Notes: generated by a model from the letters alone, not told the origin. Shown: positions 1 to 7,906, counted from the first letter of the stretch. The stretch: 64,000 nucleotides of DNA from Anaerolineae bacterium (GCA_019912965.1 JAIOHM010000089.1:1-64000), one strand, 5' to 3'. Numbers and translations are program-made.

Positions 1-1
1 G

Positions 2-742
2 ATCAATGGAGGATCTCACTCGATTATTTCAGGAGGGTTGCTCAACACCACGAACGCTGAAAACGCAACCATACCCGGCGGGTATTTTAATACAGTAATT
101 GGCGACAATAGTTTTGCTGCTGGCTATATGGCTAGAGCCAACCACAATAACTCCTTTATCTGGTCAGATGGTGATCTGATTGGATCATTTTCCACCACTG
201 CCACCAACCAGTTTGCTATACACGCCAGCGGTGGGATTCGCATGGTAACTGCCTCTGATGCACAAGGCGTTGACAGTGTGGGCTGTTTCATAAATGCGGG
301 GCAAGGCACATGGAGTTGCACCAGCGATAGAAATAGCAAGCAGGATTTCGCTGATGTCGATACCCATGCCATATTGGAAGGTGTGGCTTCACTACCGATC
401 ACCTCATGGGCATATTTGGACACTACCATTCGTCACATCGGCCCGACCGCACAGGATTTTTATGCAGCTTTCAATGTAGGTGAGAACGAAAAAACCATTA
501 CCTCAGTAGATGCTGACGGTATCGCCCTCGCTTCCATCCAAGCCCTCTATGAAATCGTGCAGGAAAAAGAAATTGAACTCGCCGATTTGACAGCGCGGGT
601 TGAGCAGTTAGAAGCACAGCTTGCCCCTTCTAGCGCATCAACCGCTGGCGTCTCTGACCCTTGGATGATGATTGCTATCGCCTTAGCTTGTACCTTAGGC
701 GGCGTTATTATCGGCGGACACCGCGGAAAGGCAGCAGCATGA
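2..742 (+). CDS. Surface fibre protein with S74-type intramolecular chaperone and C-terminal membrane anchor (5' partial)
   Basis: The reading frame is open from base 2, so the gene begins before the window; the TTG at 38 is not a convincing start. The first residues are Gly/Asn-rich head repeats of the YadA/adhesin kind (GG, N.A, IPGG, FAAG). They are followed by a peptidase-S74 chaperone: the SDRNSKQDF segment carries the Ser and Lys expected of the self-cleaving dyad, then the LPITSWAYL and HIGPTAQDF motifs, and a coiled coil after IALASIQALYEIVQEKE. In phage tail spikes this domain trimerises the fibre and cuts itself off. Here a hydrophobic helix (about 20 residues) and a basic tail follow, suggesting the chaperone stays in the membrane while the fibre is released. 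The stop overlaps the next start (ATGA). Family assignment is fairly sure; the anchoring role is inference. Confidence 0.8.
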   Translation: MNGGSHSIISGGLLNTTNAENATIPGGYFNTVIGDNSFAAGYMARANHNNSFIWSDGDLIGSFSTTATNQFAIHASGGIRMVTASDAQGVDSVGCFINAGQGTWSCTSDRNSKQDFADVDTHAILEGVASLPITSWAYLDTTIRHIGPTAQDFYAAFNVGENEKTITSVDADGIALASIQALYEIVQEKEIELADLTARVEQLEAQLAPSSASTAGVSDPWMMIAIALACTLGGVIIGGHRGKAAA

Positions 743-1269
743 AGCGGCGAATACGAGGATTCATCATATGGTTATGTACTTTTGCTGTCGGTTGGACCGT
801 GTTGGCGCAAACAGGTGGGGGTTACAACCTAACATGGTCAACGCTGGAAGGTGGCAGCGTCAGCAGCGGCGGCGCATATACCCTGCGTGGCGTGATTAGC
901 CAGCCGGATACCGGCAGTGCGTTGACAGGTGGCATCTACAATCTGCGCGGCGGCTTTCTCAACTTGCCTGTTCCCGGAATCGTTTCGGCTCCCGGTGCAG
1001 CACCAGACCGCAATTATTTCACCACCGCTCCAATAACACTCACTTGGTCGGGCGTCACCTATGCACAAGGTTATCAAGTCGAGGTCGATGATAACCGGGA
1101 TTTCAGCAGCCCTGTTTACCAGAATGCCAATCTCCCAGCAAATGCTCGATCTGTAACCATCACCCCGCCATTTAATGGGGAGTTTTTCTGGCATGTCCGC
1201 GCGAAGGTAAATGCCAACACATGGGGCGGTTGGAGCGAAATCGACTCGTTTACAGTTTACATCCCATAA
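739..1269 (+). CDS. Small secreted protein with one fibronectin-III-like module
   Basis: This 176-residue protein starts at ATG 739, overlapping the previous stop by 4 bases (ATGA), so the two are probably translated together. A basic N-terminus and a hydrophobic stretch ending in VLAQ form a signal peptide. Residues 25-75 hold two glycine-rich motifs (GGSVSSGGAYTLRGVISQPD and GGIYNLRGGF) of the kind seen near surface repeats. Residues about 90-176 form a beta-sandwich module (RNYFTTAPITLTWSGV, GYQVEVDDNRDF, FFWHVRAK). The same module recurs at the C-terminus of the S8 protease at 49364-52609. It is likely an extracellular partner of the fibre protein. No enzymatic motif is visible. Confidence 0.75.
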   Translation: MKRRIRGFIIWLCTFAVGWTVLAQTGGGYNLTWSTLEGGSVSSGGAYTLRGVISQPDTGSALTGGIYNLRGGFLNLPVPGIVSAPGAAPDRNYFTTAPITLTWSGVTYAQGYQVEVDDNRDFSSPVYQNANLPANARSVTITPPFNGEFFWHVRAKVNANTWGGWSEIDSFTVYIP

Positions 1270-1489
1270 TCAGGGGATTCATGTAAATTGCAGCAGTAAA
1301 TTTTGTGCTACAATCTGCCTATCGTTCGGCTGTGGAGGCAACTCTCCCGGTGCCCAACTGCACATAATCCAACCATAGCGTCAGGCCAATCACCCGATTG
1401 GTGTCGCACTCACTTATGTTGGATGAGGGTTGTTATGAGCAACCCTGTGCCGCTGCTTTGGCGGCATCTTGTGCAAAAGGGAAATCACC

Positions 1490-2728
1490 ATGTCGAACTT
1501 ACGCCTGCCGCGCAAATGGGATGCGCTGCTGGTTTACCTCGTTCTGGAAGGCGCATCGGCGCTCTTTATCCAGACTGCCGTCACCACCTACGCCATTTAC
1601 TACGCCACGACCATCGGTATGGATCCGCTGCAATTGGTGCTGGTCGGTACACTGTTTGAAACCACCATCTTTCTGTTTGAAATCCCCACCGGAGTCGTCG
1701 CTGATGTCTACAGCCGCCGCCTCTCGGTCATCATCGGCGTTGGCTTACTCGGCATCGGCCTGATGATCGCCGGATTTATACCCGTTTTCGCCGCGATTCT
1801 CGTCTCAGAAATCCTCACCGGGATTGGCGCGACCTTCACCAGCGGCGCAACCGAAGCATGGATCACCGACGAAATCGGCGTCGAACGCGCGGGCAAAGCC
1901 TTCGTCCGCGCCGGACAAAGCCGCATCATCTGCGGCATGTTGGGCATCATCCTCGGCGTGACGCTGGCGAGCATCAGTCTAAACTGGCCGATGGCGGCGG
2001 CGGGTCTGCTGCTCGTCGGATTGACTGTGTTCCTGATTCTCGTCATGCCCGAACGCGGATTTCAACGGGGCCCCGAACGCCAAACATGGGGAACGCTCAT
2101 CAAAACATTTCGGGATGGATTGCGACTAATCCGTCTCCGACCGATTTTGATGATCGTGCTGGCGGTCGAATTCATCATCGCCTTTCACAGCGAAGGCTTC
2201 GACCATCTGTGGCAGAAGCACATTTTGGATACCTTCACCTTGCCCACATTGGGTTCGCTGAATCCGGTCGTGTGGTTCGGGGTGATCGGGGTAGGGGCAA
2301 ATCTGCTCGGCCTCGGCCTGAGCGAATTCATCCGGCGGCGTGCTAACTTGGATGAACCCGCGCGGGCGCTGTTAATGGTCAACGGCTTGGCGGCCTTGAG
2401 CATTCTGGTCTTTGCATTAGCCGGGAATTTCGCGCTGGCGATAGCCGCTTTCTGGTTGATGTCCGCGCTGCGACAAGCCGCCGATCCGATCAGCAAAGCA
2501 TGGCTGAATCAATATGCTGATCCCCGCATTCGGGCGACCCTGTTTTCCATGCGCGGGCAAACCGGCGCGATTGGCGAAATCGTCGGTGGCCCACCCGTCG
2601 GCTTGATCGGCAGCCTCGTGTCCGTTCGCGCCGCACTGATGACCAGCGGCTTCATCCTCATGTTAGCGCTGCCCTGGCTGGCGAAAAACAACACTGAGCG
2701 ATCAGCCGTCACTCAGCCAACCGAATAA
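1490..2728 (+). CDS. Major facilitator superfamily permease
   Basis: About 412 residues, almost entirely hydrophobic with roughly 12 predicted membrane helices. A motif-A-like loop (GVVADVYSRRLSVIIG) lies between helices 2 and 3, as in MFS drug/proton antiporters and related permeases. The start is placed at ATG 1490 because a purine-rich site (AAAAGGGAAA) lies just upstream; an in-frame TTG at 1469 is less likely. A short inverted repeat (TGCCGC/GCGGCA) precedes the ribosome site. The substrate cannot be read from sequence. It stands alone and is followed by two hairpins at 2754-2821. Confidence 0.85.
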   Translation: MSNLRLPRKWDALLVYLVLEGASALFIQTAVTTYAIYYATTIGMDPLQLVLVGTLFETTIFLFEIPTGVVADVYSRRLSVIIGVGLLGIGLMIAGFIPVFAAILVSEILTGIGATFTSGATEAWITDEIGVERAGKAFVRAGQSRIICGMLGIILGVTLASISLNWPMAAAGLLLVGLTVFLILVMPERGFQRGPERQTWGTLIKTFRDGLRLIRLRPILMIVLAVEFIIAFHSEGFDHLWQKHILDTFTLPTLGSLNPVVWFGVIGVGANLLGLGLSEFIRRRANLDEPARALLMVNGLAALSILVFALAGNFALAIAAFWLMSALRQAADPISKAWLNQYADPRIRATLFSMRGQTGAIGEIVGGPPVGLIGSLVSVRAALMTSGFILMLALPWLAKNNTERSAVTQPTE

Positions 2729-2753
2729 TTCCCGAATCTTCCATCTCATGTAT

Positions 2754-2783
2754 GGGAGGACTAAGCGCAGCGCATGTCCTCCC
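2754..2783. repeat. 30-bp palindromic repeat, copy 1
   Basis: Arms GGGAGGAC and GTCCTCCC flank a 14-base centre containing GCGCAGCGC. An identical 30-base copy lies at 4780-4809, also just after a gene end, so this is a dispersed repeat that may also act as a transcription terminator for the MFS gene. Confidence 0.75.
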
Positions 2784-2791
2784 AACTTGAT

Positions 2792-2821
2792 TGCGGCGAT
2801 AGGAAAAATCCTGTCGCCGCA
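2792..2821. terminator. Strong hairpin after the MFS gene
   Basis: TGCGGCGA pairs with TCGCCGCA, and the inner AGGA pairs with TCCT around an AAAA loop, giving about 13 base pairs with one wobble. No long T-tract follows. It may be a terminator or a repeat-type hairpin; it separates the MFS gene from the toxin-antitoxin pair. Confidence 0.5.
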
Positions 2822-2825
2822 GTGT

Positions 2826-2831
2826 TATAAT
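2826..2831 (+). promoter_or_regulatory. Candidate -10 box of the toxin-antitoxin pair
   Basis: A perfect TATAAT lies 26 bases before the antitoxin start. No good -35 is present at 16-18 bases upstream because the hairpin at 2792-2821 occupies that place; a regulated or weak promoter is possible. Confidence 0.4.
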
Positions 2832-2857
2832 AAAAAAGAAGTTGAAAGGGCATGGAC

Positions 2858-3112
2858 ATGACAGACAAAGTGCCATTGATAATCGACGTAACGCCTGAAG
2901 AACAAGCCCGGATTGAACGGCTGGCACACGAACGAGGCTTTAATGCGTTGACATCCTATTTACTGGCGTTGGTTGAGTCCGATGCACAAGCATTAGAGGG
3001 TGAACCGACACAGGCGGAAATTCTTGAAAACTTCCGGCAGGGTTGGAAAGAAGCCATGAACGGCGAAGTGCTTCCTATTGATACCCTGTGGGATGGTATC
3101 GAGGATGAGTAA
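2858..3112 (+). CDS. Antitoxin, small DNA-binding type (partner of RelE-like toxin)
   Basis: An 84-residue acidic protein immediately upstream of, and overlapping by 8 bases, a RelE-type toxin gene. The short N-terminal strand (PLIIDVTPEEQARIERLA) followed by a helix is compatible with ribbon-helix-helix or similar antitoxin folds; the acidic C-terminus would wrap the toxin. The start at ATG 2858 has GAAAGGG at good spacing; ATG 2852 would sit on top of that site. It probably represses its own promoter as part of the complex. Assignment rests largely on the neighbour. Confidence 0.65.
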   Translation: MTDKVPLIIDVTPEEQARIERLAHERGFNALTSYLLALVESDAQALEGEPTQAEILENFRQGWKEAMNGEVLPIDTLWDGIEDE

Positions 3113-3443
3113 ATTATCTGTTGGCTATTCGCCTCAGTTCAAGCGGGATGTGAAACAGCTTTTCAAGAAATATCGACAAATCCAGCGTGATGTGAATGCT
3201 TTCATCGAACAATTAAAACAAGGCGAGACACCTGGTGACCAAATACCAGGCGCTGGTTATCCTGTCTATAAAGTGCGCCTCAAAAGTTCTGATTTATCAA
3301 AAGGCAAACGCGGTGGCTATCGGCTGATTTATTATCTAAAAACAGCCGAACGCATCATTCTCATCACGATCTATGCTAAAAGTGAACAGGCAGACATCAG
3401 CCCTGATGAAATCCGCCGAATCATCGAAGACTTAAGCAGCTAA
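3105..3443 (+). CDS. RelE/ParE-family toxin
   Basis: A 112-residue basic protein. It has the RelE fold signature: an N-terminal strand (VGYSPQFKRDVKQLFKKY), two helices, a strand with VYKVRLKSS, then KGGYRLIYYL-type residues (here KRGGYRLIYYL) and a final strand IILITIYAKSEQADIS. Members cleave ribosome-bound mRNA or poison gyrase; which applies here cannot be told. It starts inside the antitoxin gene, so translation is coupled. The sequence appears intact, and the Arg and Tyr residues of the active surface are present. Confidence 0.8.
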   Translation: MSKLSVGYSPQFKRDVKQLFKKYRQIQRDVNAFIEQLKQGETPGDQIPGAGYPVYKVRLKSSDLSKGKRGGYRLIYYLKTAERIILITIYAKSEQADISPDEIRRIIEDLSS

Positions 3444-3531
3444 ACAATGATTCTCCCACCCCAAATTTTTAACAAAACATTGATACATCCCCTATATACA
3501 CCAGAACAAAATGCTGTAAAATAGAGTCAAT

Positions 3532-3600
3532 CGGGGGCGACCACCGTTTAATCGGGTCGCCCTCGAATCTTGTAACCGGACTGAACTCTTCAGAAGGAGA
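3532..3600 (+). promoter_or_regulatory. Structured leader of the decarboxylase gene
   Basis: A long stem (bases 3532-3542 with 3555-3565, 11 pairs including one G-U, 12-base loop) is followed by a smaller hairpin (CTGAA at 3581-3585 with TTCAG at 3589-3593) that abuts the ribosome site AAGGAGA at 3594-3600. The second hairpin could change access to the ribosome site. No known riboswitch class is recognised, and no U-tract follows the first stem. Confidence 0.5.
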
Positions 3601-3613
3601 CCCGTAGAAGCCG

Positions 3614-4753
3614 ATGAACACTGTCCATATGGACACCGTTTTACGCGACCCGAACACTGTTACCCCTGCTCTCGTCCTCGACTTCAATAAGATTCATCGA
3701 ACCTACGACCAGTTTATCGACCTGTTCCCCGGCGGTCAGGTGTATTACGCCGTGAAAGCCAATGCCAACCTTGATGTGCTCCGGTTGGTGGTCGAAAAAG
3801 GTGGCGGACTGGAAATCGCATCGTTGGCAGAATTGGAACGGTCGTTAGCCGTCGGCGCGACGGGCGACAAGATTATTTGCAGTAACCCGATCAAGAATCC
3901 GGTCTTCCTTGAACGCATGTCTCACGCGGGCGTCTACGCGATGGTTGTGGACTCGACCTACGAAGTGGAAAAAGTGGCGCAGTACGCTCCCGGTATGCGC
4001 GTTTACGTCCGGCTGGCTGTGGATAACAAGGGCAGCGTCCTGCCGTTGGCGGGCAAATTCGGCGTCAGCGGACGCGAGGCGTTGGAAATCTTCGAACTCG
4101 CCCGTGAACGTGGACTCGAACCCATCGGCCTCTCGTTTCATGTCGGTTCACAGTGTTTGAACGTCCAGAACTGGGTGAACGCCATCCGTGCCTGCGGCGA
4201 AATCTGGCAGGAAGCCGAAACGCGCGGTTTCCAATTCCATTTTCTGGATATTGGCGGCGGTTTCCCGGCGGGCAGCTATCACGACGAAAACATCCCCACA
4301 CTGGACGCCATCAGCGCGGTCACGATGGAAGCCGTGCGCCAGTACATCCCACAGGATAAACTGATGCTGGTGCTGGAACCCGGACGCGGTTTGGTCGGCG
4401 AAGCTGGCAAGCTGGTCGTCACGGTGGTTGGCAAGGCCGTCCGCAACGGCGACGAATGGCTGTATCTGGATGCGGGCGTATTCAACGGCTTGATGGAAAC
4501 CTACGAAGGATTTCCGCCTGTTGCCCTGCTGCTGAACGACGACCAACGCCCGATGCGCCTTTACACAATGGCTGGCCCAAGCTGCGATAGTTGCGATGTC
4601 ATCGCGCGCGGCTATGAACTGCCGGAAACCCACATTGGTGACCGCCTGCTGTTCTTGGATGCGGGCGCATACACCAACGAATACGCGGTGGCCTTCAACG
4701 GCTTCCCCATCCCGGCAGTCGTCAATTTGAACCTTCAGCCCGAAGTGGCCTAA
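3614..4753 (+). CDS. PLP-dependent ornithine/lysine/diaminopimelate-type decarboxylase (fold type III), probably ornithine decarboxylase
   Basis: A 379-residue enzyme of alanine-racemase fold. Visible motifs are YYAVKANAN with the PLP Schiff-base Lys48, SFHVGSQ (His176), LDIGGGFP phosphate loop (212-218), EPGRG (255-259), GPSCDSCD (321-328) and DAGAYTNEYA near the end. The GPSCDSCD box with its Cys is the catalytic loop of eukaryotic-type ornithine decarboxylases, which make putrescine for polyamine synthesis. Lysine or carboxynorspermidine decarboxylase remains possible. The length is normal for the short bacterial ODC group. It stands alone with a structured leader, so control by polyamines is conceivable but unproven. 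Confidence 0.85.
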   Translation: MNTVHMDTVLRDPNTVTPALVLDFNKIHRTYDQFIDLFPGGQVYYAVKANANLDVLRLVVEKGGGLEIASLAELERSLAVGATGDKIICSNPIKNPVFLERMSHAGVYAMVVDSTYEVEKVAQYAPGMRVYVRLAVDNKGSVLPLAGKFGVSGREALEIFELARERGLEPIGLSFHVGSQCLNVQNWVNAIRACGEIWQEAETRGFQFHFLDIGGGFPAGSYHDENIPTLDAISAVTMEAVRQYIPQDKLMLVLEPGRGLVGEAGKLVVTVVGKAVRNGDEWLYLDAGVFNGLMETYEGFPPVALLLNDDQRPMRLYTMAGPSCDSCDVIARGYELPETHIGDRLLFLDAGAYTNEYAVAFNGFPIPAVVNLNLQPEVA

Positions 4754-4779
4754 CGGAATAACTAACCGAATCATCGTAG

Positions 4780-4825
4780 GGGAGGACTAAGCGCAGCGCA
4801 TGTCCTCCCTTTTGATTCCCTTTTT
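4780..4825 (+). terminator. Copy 2 of the 30-bp palindrome with T-tract
   Basis: Bases 4780-4809 are identical to 2754-2783 (arms GGGAGGAC/GTCCTCCC). Here the stem is followed by TTTTGATTCCCTTTTT, which fits an intrinsic terminator for the decarboxylase gene. The string CCCTTTTGATTCCCT is repeated once more about 30 bases downstream. Confidence 0.6.
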
Positions 4826-4880
4826 ATACCCTATCACCGCCCTTTTGATTCCCTACATTACACCCGCCCCCATTTTTGTT

Positions 4881-4905
4881 ACCTGATAAACAGAGGGTAT
4901 CAGGT
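4881..4905. terminator. Inverted repeat between convergent genes
   Basis: ACCTGATA (4881-4888) pairs with TATCAGGT (4898-4905). It lies between the decarboxylase and the oppositely oriented FGE-fold gene, and TTTTTG precedes it, so it could end transcription from either side. Confidence 0.4.
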
Positions 4906-4966
4906 GATTGTTACGCGCATTACGAACCCTCCCCCAACCCCGCCATAACCATAACTTGACCGCTGC

Positions 4967-6094
4967 TTAATCCTTCCGCCGCGCCTTCACAATCCGCAGC
5001 CCCTCAAACGGCTCCCATTCCCCCGTCCGCCGCTTTTCATACATCACCAACATGGCATACGCTTGTAGTAAGATATCCAATTTGTGTTTCCATGTTTCCC
5101 ATTCTGAACCGCTACTCAACTCTGTTTGCTGCGGTTGCAGTTGATAATGCTCAAAGGCGTGCTGGAGAATATCCCATCGAAACCCTCCTACTTCCCCCCA
5201 TTCCTGTAGTAGGTGAACAGGTGAAAAATTTGGGTAGTCCCCATTCAGTATCATAGCCAACTCAATATACCCCTTGATAATGCGGGCGACCTGCATGAAC
5301 AAATCAACCAGTTTCCTGAGTCGCTCATCAGAAACCATAATCTGAGTGAGATTGTTCACCAATTTGTTAGCGAGGTCGATGATGTGATTAAGATCGATGG
5401 ATCTGGTTAAGTAGGGGGTGAGGGCACGGGCACGGTCGAGATCAAGAGCAAGTACACGATCGAGGTCAATAGCGATGGGACGGGTGAGGGAGTGGTTCTG
5501 GGTGAGGGCAAGCGCACGGGCGAAGTCGAAGCTGCGGTCGGGAGCGTGGGAACTGGCCAAGTCGCGGTTGCGGTCAAGAGAGCGGGTAAGGGCAAGAGCA
5601 AGAGTACGGTCAAGGGTGTTGGCGCGGGTACGGGTGTTGGCGCGGGCGCGGTCAAGGGCACTGGCAAGGAAGTTAGTGCGGTCAAGGGCGATATAGGTTG
5701 GGTCATAATATTGCAATCGTATTTTCTCAGTCAGTAGTTTATCGGGTATATTGTTTTCAGAATCAATGAGCCAATCTGTTACTGTCATTTCGATAATCTG
5801 TGGATGTGAAAGTTCAACCATATTATCTTTTGTTTGCCAGCAACATTCCCCATCATTGACTTCGCTCTTTTGGGGTAGACGGTAAATCCACTCTGTATCC
5901 CCTTCGCGCTGTGTGATCCAGTCGCAAAATGCTTGTGCTGCACCGGGACTAAGACCTAATACAGGCTTTTTCCCATTGCCCTTTGTAAAACGCGGTTCTT
6001 GCCAATGGTCGGGGACATAATCTGGATTATCGTCTAGGAGCAATTGGAATTCAGCACAAGTGATGAGGCTGCTTTTAGACATAGGTATTGTCAT
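4967..6094 (-). CDS. FGE/sulfatase-modifying-factor-fold protein with Ala-Leu-Asp-Arg repeats, partner of NACHT NTPase
   Basis: A 375-residue protein. Residues about 12-85 match the N-terminal half of the formylglycine-generating-enzyme fold (YVPDHWQEP, PVLGLSPGAAQAFCDWI, YRLPQKSE). The C-terminal half with the catalytic cysteines is missing, so it is probably a binding rather than an oxidising domain. Residues about 137-235 are a run of near-repeats of the type ALDRxRAL. A helical C-terminal part follows, with helices around IMVSDERLRKLVDLFMQVARI. The start overlaps the end of the NACHT gene by 20 bases (ATG 6094) or 8 bases (ATG 6082), so the two are one operon. Such FGE-fold and repeat modules are known next to NACHT/STAND proteins in cyanobacteria and Chloroflexota. 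The function is inferred, not known. Confidence 0.7.
   Translation of the reverse strand: MTIPMSKSSLITCAEFQLLLDDNPDYVPDHWQEPRFTKGNGKKPVLGLSPGAAQAFCDWITQREGDTEWIYRLPQKSEVNDGECCWQTKDNMVELSHPQIIEMTVTDWLIDSENNIPDKLLTEKIRLQYYDPTYIALDRTNFLASALDRARANTRTRANTLDRTLALALTRSLDRNRDLASSHAPDRSFDFARALALTQNHSLTRPIAIDLDRVLALDLDRARALTPYLTRSIDLNHIIDLANKLVNNLTQIMVSDERLRKLVDLFMQVARIIKGYIELAMILNGDYPNFSPVHLLQEWGEVGGFRWDILQHAFEHYQLQPQQTELSSGSEWETWKHKLDILLQAYAMLVMYEKRRTGEWEPFEGLRIVKARRKD
5407..5706. repeat. Low-complexity coding repeat encoding ALDR-type motifs
   Basis: Degenerate 6-base and multiples-of-6 repeats built from GGGCACGG, CGGTCAAG and GCGGGTACGG units. The tract stays open in several frames on both strands, which is typical of short-period repeats and explains the spurious overlapping frames here. 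In the real frame (minus) it codes for the Ala/Leu/Asp/Arg tract of the FGE-fold protein. Confidence 0.7.
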
Positions 6095-7859
6095 CCAAAC
6101 GGCTTAAGTTGTGCAAACGCAGCAGTAACTGTGCTTCGGCGGCAGTCCTCCGGCGCTGTGGATCATCTGACTCGATATTTTGGTCAATAACCGCGTCCAA
6201 ATGCGCTCGAAGATCAGGCTGAACCTTGAGCGCTTCAGCAGCGCATTCAGCTGCCAGCACTAGAAGTGGGATCGGTGGGGGATCATCGGCTAAACAAGCT
6301 GCGATTACCGGGGTTGCATCCACGCGAGCGCAGTATAAGCGGATGGTTTCGTGCCACCAATCGTCGCTGATATGCATCACCAATTCATCAGCTAGTTTCT
6401 CGGTCTGTATATAGACGGCAGTGAAATATTCCTGAAAGGTTTTGTGGGAAAAAGCATAGATGCCGCTTTCCCGTTCGATCAGGATGCCGCTGCGGTCGCG
6501 CACCATTTCCATGAAACCCGTTCCATTGAAGGTGTCGGAAACCAATTTCAACGGTTCGGCGATCACCATCAGCGCCTCATCTAAAAGAATTTCGCGCTGT
6601 TCGTGCAGCATCATATAGTATGCCAGCGGTTGCAAAACGCTCTGCTTCTGCGCTGGCGTGAATTCCATGTCGAGATTGCGCGCCTGTTGTCTTTTGCCGA
6701 GGAACACTTCGCACATTTCGGCGTAGAGTTCCACCCGCCTGCCCGGTAAAGAACTGCGGTAGCGGTGAACGTTGGCAATCATGGTTAGCAGCAGTGGATT
6801 GATCGCCAGTTCCGCGATGTCTGGTTTACTACTTATCCGTTGCAAAAGATCATTCGCCCCCTCGCGGGCTACCATCTCCACGCCGGGATCTAATTTCTGG
6901 TGGCTCATCATTTCATTCGCGAGATACCAGTTGTTAATAAATTTTTCTACCTGTTTACGGTTAAAAGGTCGGACTTCCAACTGCGTCACACCTTTCAGCG
7001 GATTGTTCCAGTAGCCATGTGGCCGCGAAGTGACGATGAACAAATTGCCGCCGTGTGCATCCATCTCCCGTTCGGCCCAATCCACCACCTGCCGCCGGAG
7101 TAAAGGGTCGCCCACCTCATCCAGTCCATCCAGCATAATCAGGCATTGATCAGCTTTAAGATACTCTTCAAACCATCCAATCGGTGGCTTATCGTCCATA
7201 AATTCAAGGCTGTTGTAGATCAGTTCAGTAAGCCGGACTTTGGGGTTGTCGTCAATTGTTTTGGCATGGTCGCGCAGGAACAGCAAAACCGGCAGTCTAT
7301 CCGGGATTTCGGGCGAAGATTTTTTATTGCGGCCTGCTAACATTAGCGCGATGAATTTGACCAGCGTGGTTTTGCCACTGCCCGGCGCGCCCAAGACCGC
7401 CAAATGATTCAGCCCTTCGGCATTGATATACTTCCAAATGCTGTGACCGCCCTCGCGGAGTTCATGCAGGGCTGGGATTGGATTGCCAGAAGGCCGAGAC
7501 TCTGGGCTGATGCTCAAATCCACAAAAACCTTTTCCAGTTCCAGACTAAACGGCCCTTGTATGCTCAAGCCTTTCACATCAAATGTGCGGTGGCGATAAA
7601 TCAGATATTCGAGATAGGTTTTGCGGAATTTGTGGTTGCCCCGCTTCCCCATCCGGCTCAGGATAGCATCGGCTGCACCGTTAATGATTTCGGGTTTGAC
7701 GCGATCCCAAACCCCTGTGACCAGTCCAACAACGATCACAACACCGCCGTAAACCACCATCAGCCCCAGCGCCTGCCAGATATTCTGTGTCTGTGACCAA
7801 GCGAAGCCAAATACTGTTGGAAAACCGATTGCAGCGATGATAACCAAAAACTTATCCAT
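6075..7859 (-). CDS. Membrane-anchored NACHT-family NTPase
   Basis: A 594-residue STAND protein. Two hydrophobic helices (about residues 4-22 and 30-50) anchor the N-terminus. A linker is followed by the NACHT module: Walker A GAPGSGKT (157-164), Walker B LIMLDGLDEV with Asp244 and Asp247-Glu248, TSRP (277-280), a winged-helix region with PLLLTMIA, and the late motif FSHKTFQEYFTA typical of NACHT proteins. The C-terminus is helical but has no long repeat sensor. NACHT proteins are regulated switches, many of them phage-defence or cell-death NTPases. Here the next gene overlaps and supplies an FGE-like domain. Function in defence is inference from the family; the NTPase call is secure. Confidence 0.88.
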   Translation of the reverse strand: MDKFLVIIAAIGFPTVFGFAWSQTQNIWQALGLMVVYGGVVIVVGLVTGVWDRVKPEIINGAADAILSRMGKRGNHKFRKTYLEYLIYRHRTFDVKGLSIQGPFSLELEKVFVDLSISPESRPSGNPIPALHELREGGHSIWKYINAEGLNHLAVLGAPGSGKTTLVKFIALMLAGRNKKSSPEIPDRLPVLLFLRDHAKTIDDNPKVRLTELIYNSLEFMDDKPPIGWFEEYLKADQCLIMLDGLDEVGDPLLRRQVVDWAEREMDAHGGNLFIVTSRPHGYWNNPLKGVTQLEVRPFNRKQVEKFINNWYLANEMMSHQKLDPGVEMVAREGANDLLQRISSKPDIAELAINPLLLTMIANVHRYRSSLPGRRVELYAEMCEVFLGKRQQARNLDMEFTPAQKQSVLQPLAYYMMLHEQREILLDEALMVIAEPLKLVSDTFNGTGFMEMVRDRSGILIERESGIYAFSHKTFQEYFTAVYIQTEKLADELVMHISDDWWHETIRLYCARVDATPVIAACLADDPPPIPLLVLAAECAAEALKVQPDLRAHLDAVIDQNIESDDPQRRRTAAEAQLLLRLHNLSRLDDNTYV

Positions 7860-7906
7860 AATAAAACCTTAATCTTGCCGATATCGCATGACCCCTAAAA
7901 CTCTTT

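Noticed and set aside
1..1269. Prophage tail module
   Set aside because: The S74 domain alone suggested a phage tail, but the membrane helix and the secreted Fn3-like neighbour, with no other phage gene, argue for a surface fibre; the upstream sequence is not visible.
1303..1763. Two plus-strand frames around the MFS start
   Set aside because: They overlap the MFS gene in other frames and have no plausible composition or motif.
5418..5737. Plus-strand frames rich in Arg/Ala/Ser or Gly/Lys/Val across the repeat tract
   Set aside because: They are antisense to the ALDR-repeat coding tract, stay open because of the short repeat period, and lack starts with ribosome sites.
4967..7859. Diversity-generating retroelement target
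   Set aside because: The FGE-like fold is a frequent DGR target, but no reverse transcriptase, template repeat or variable repeat was seen in the window.
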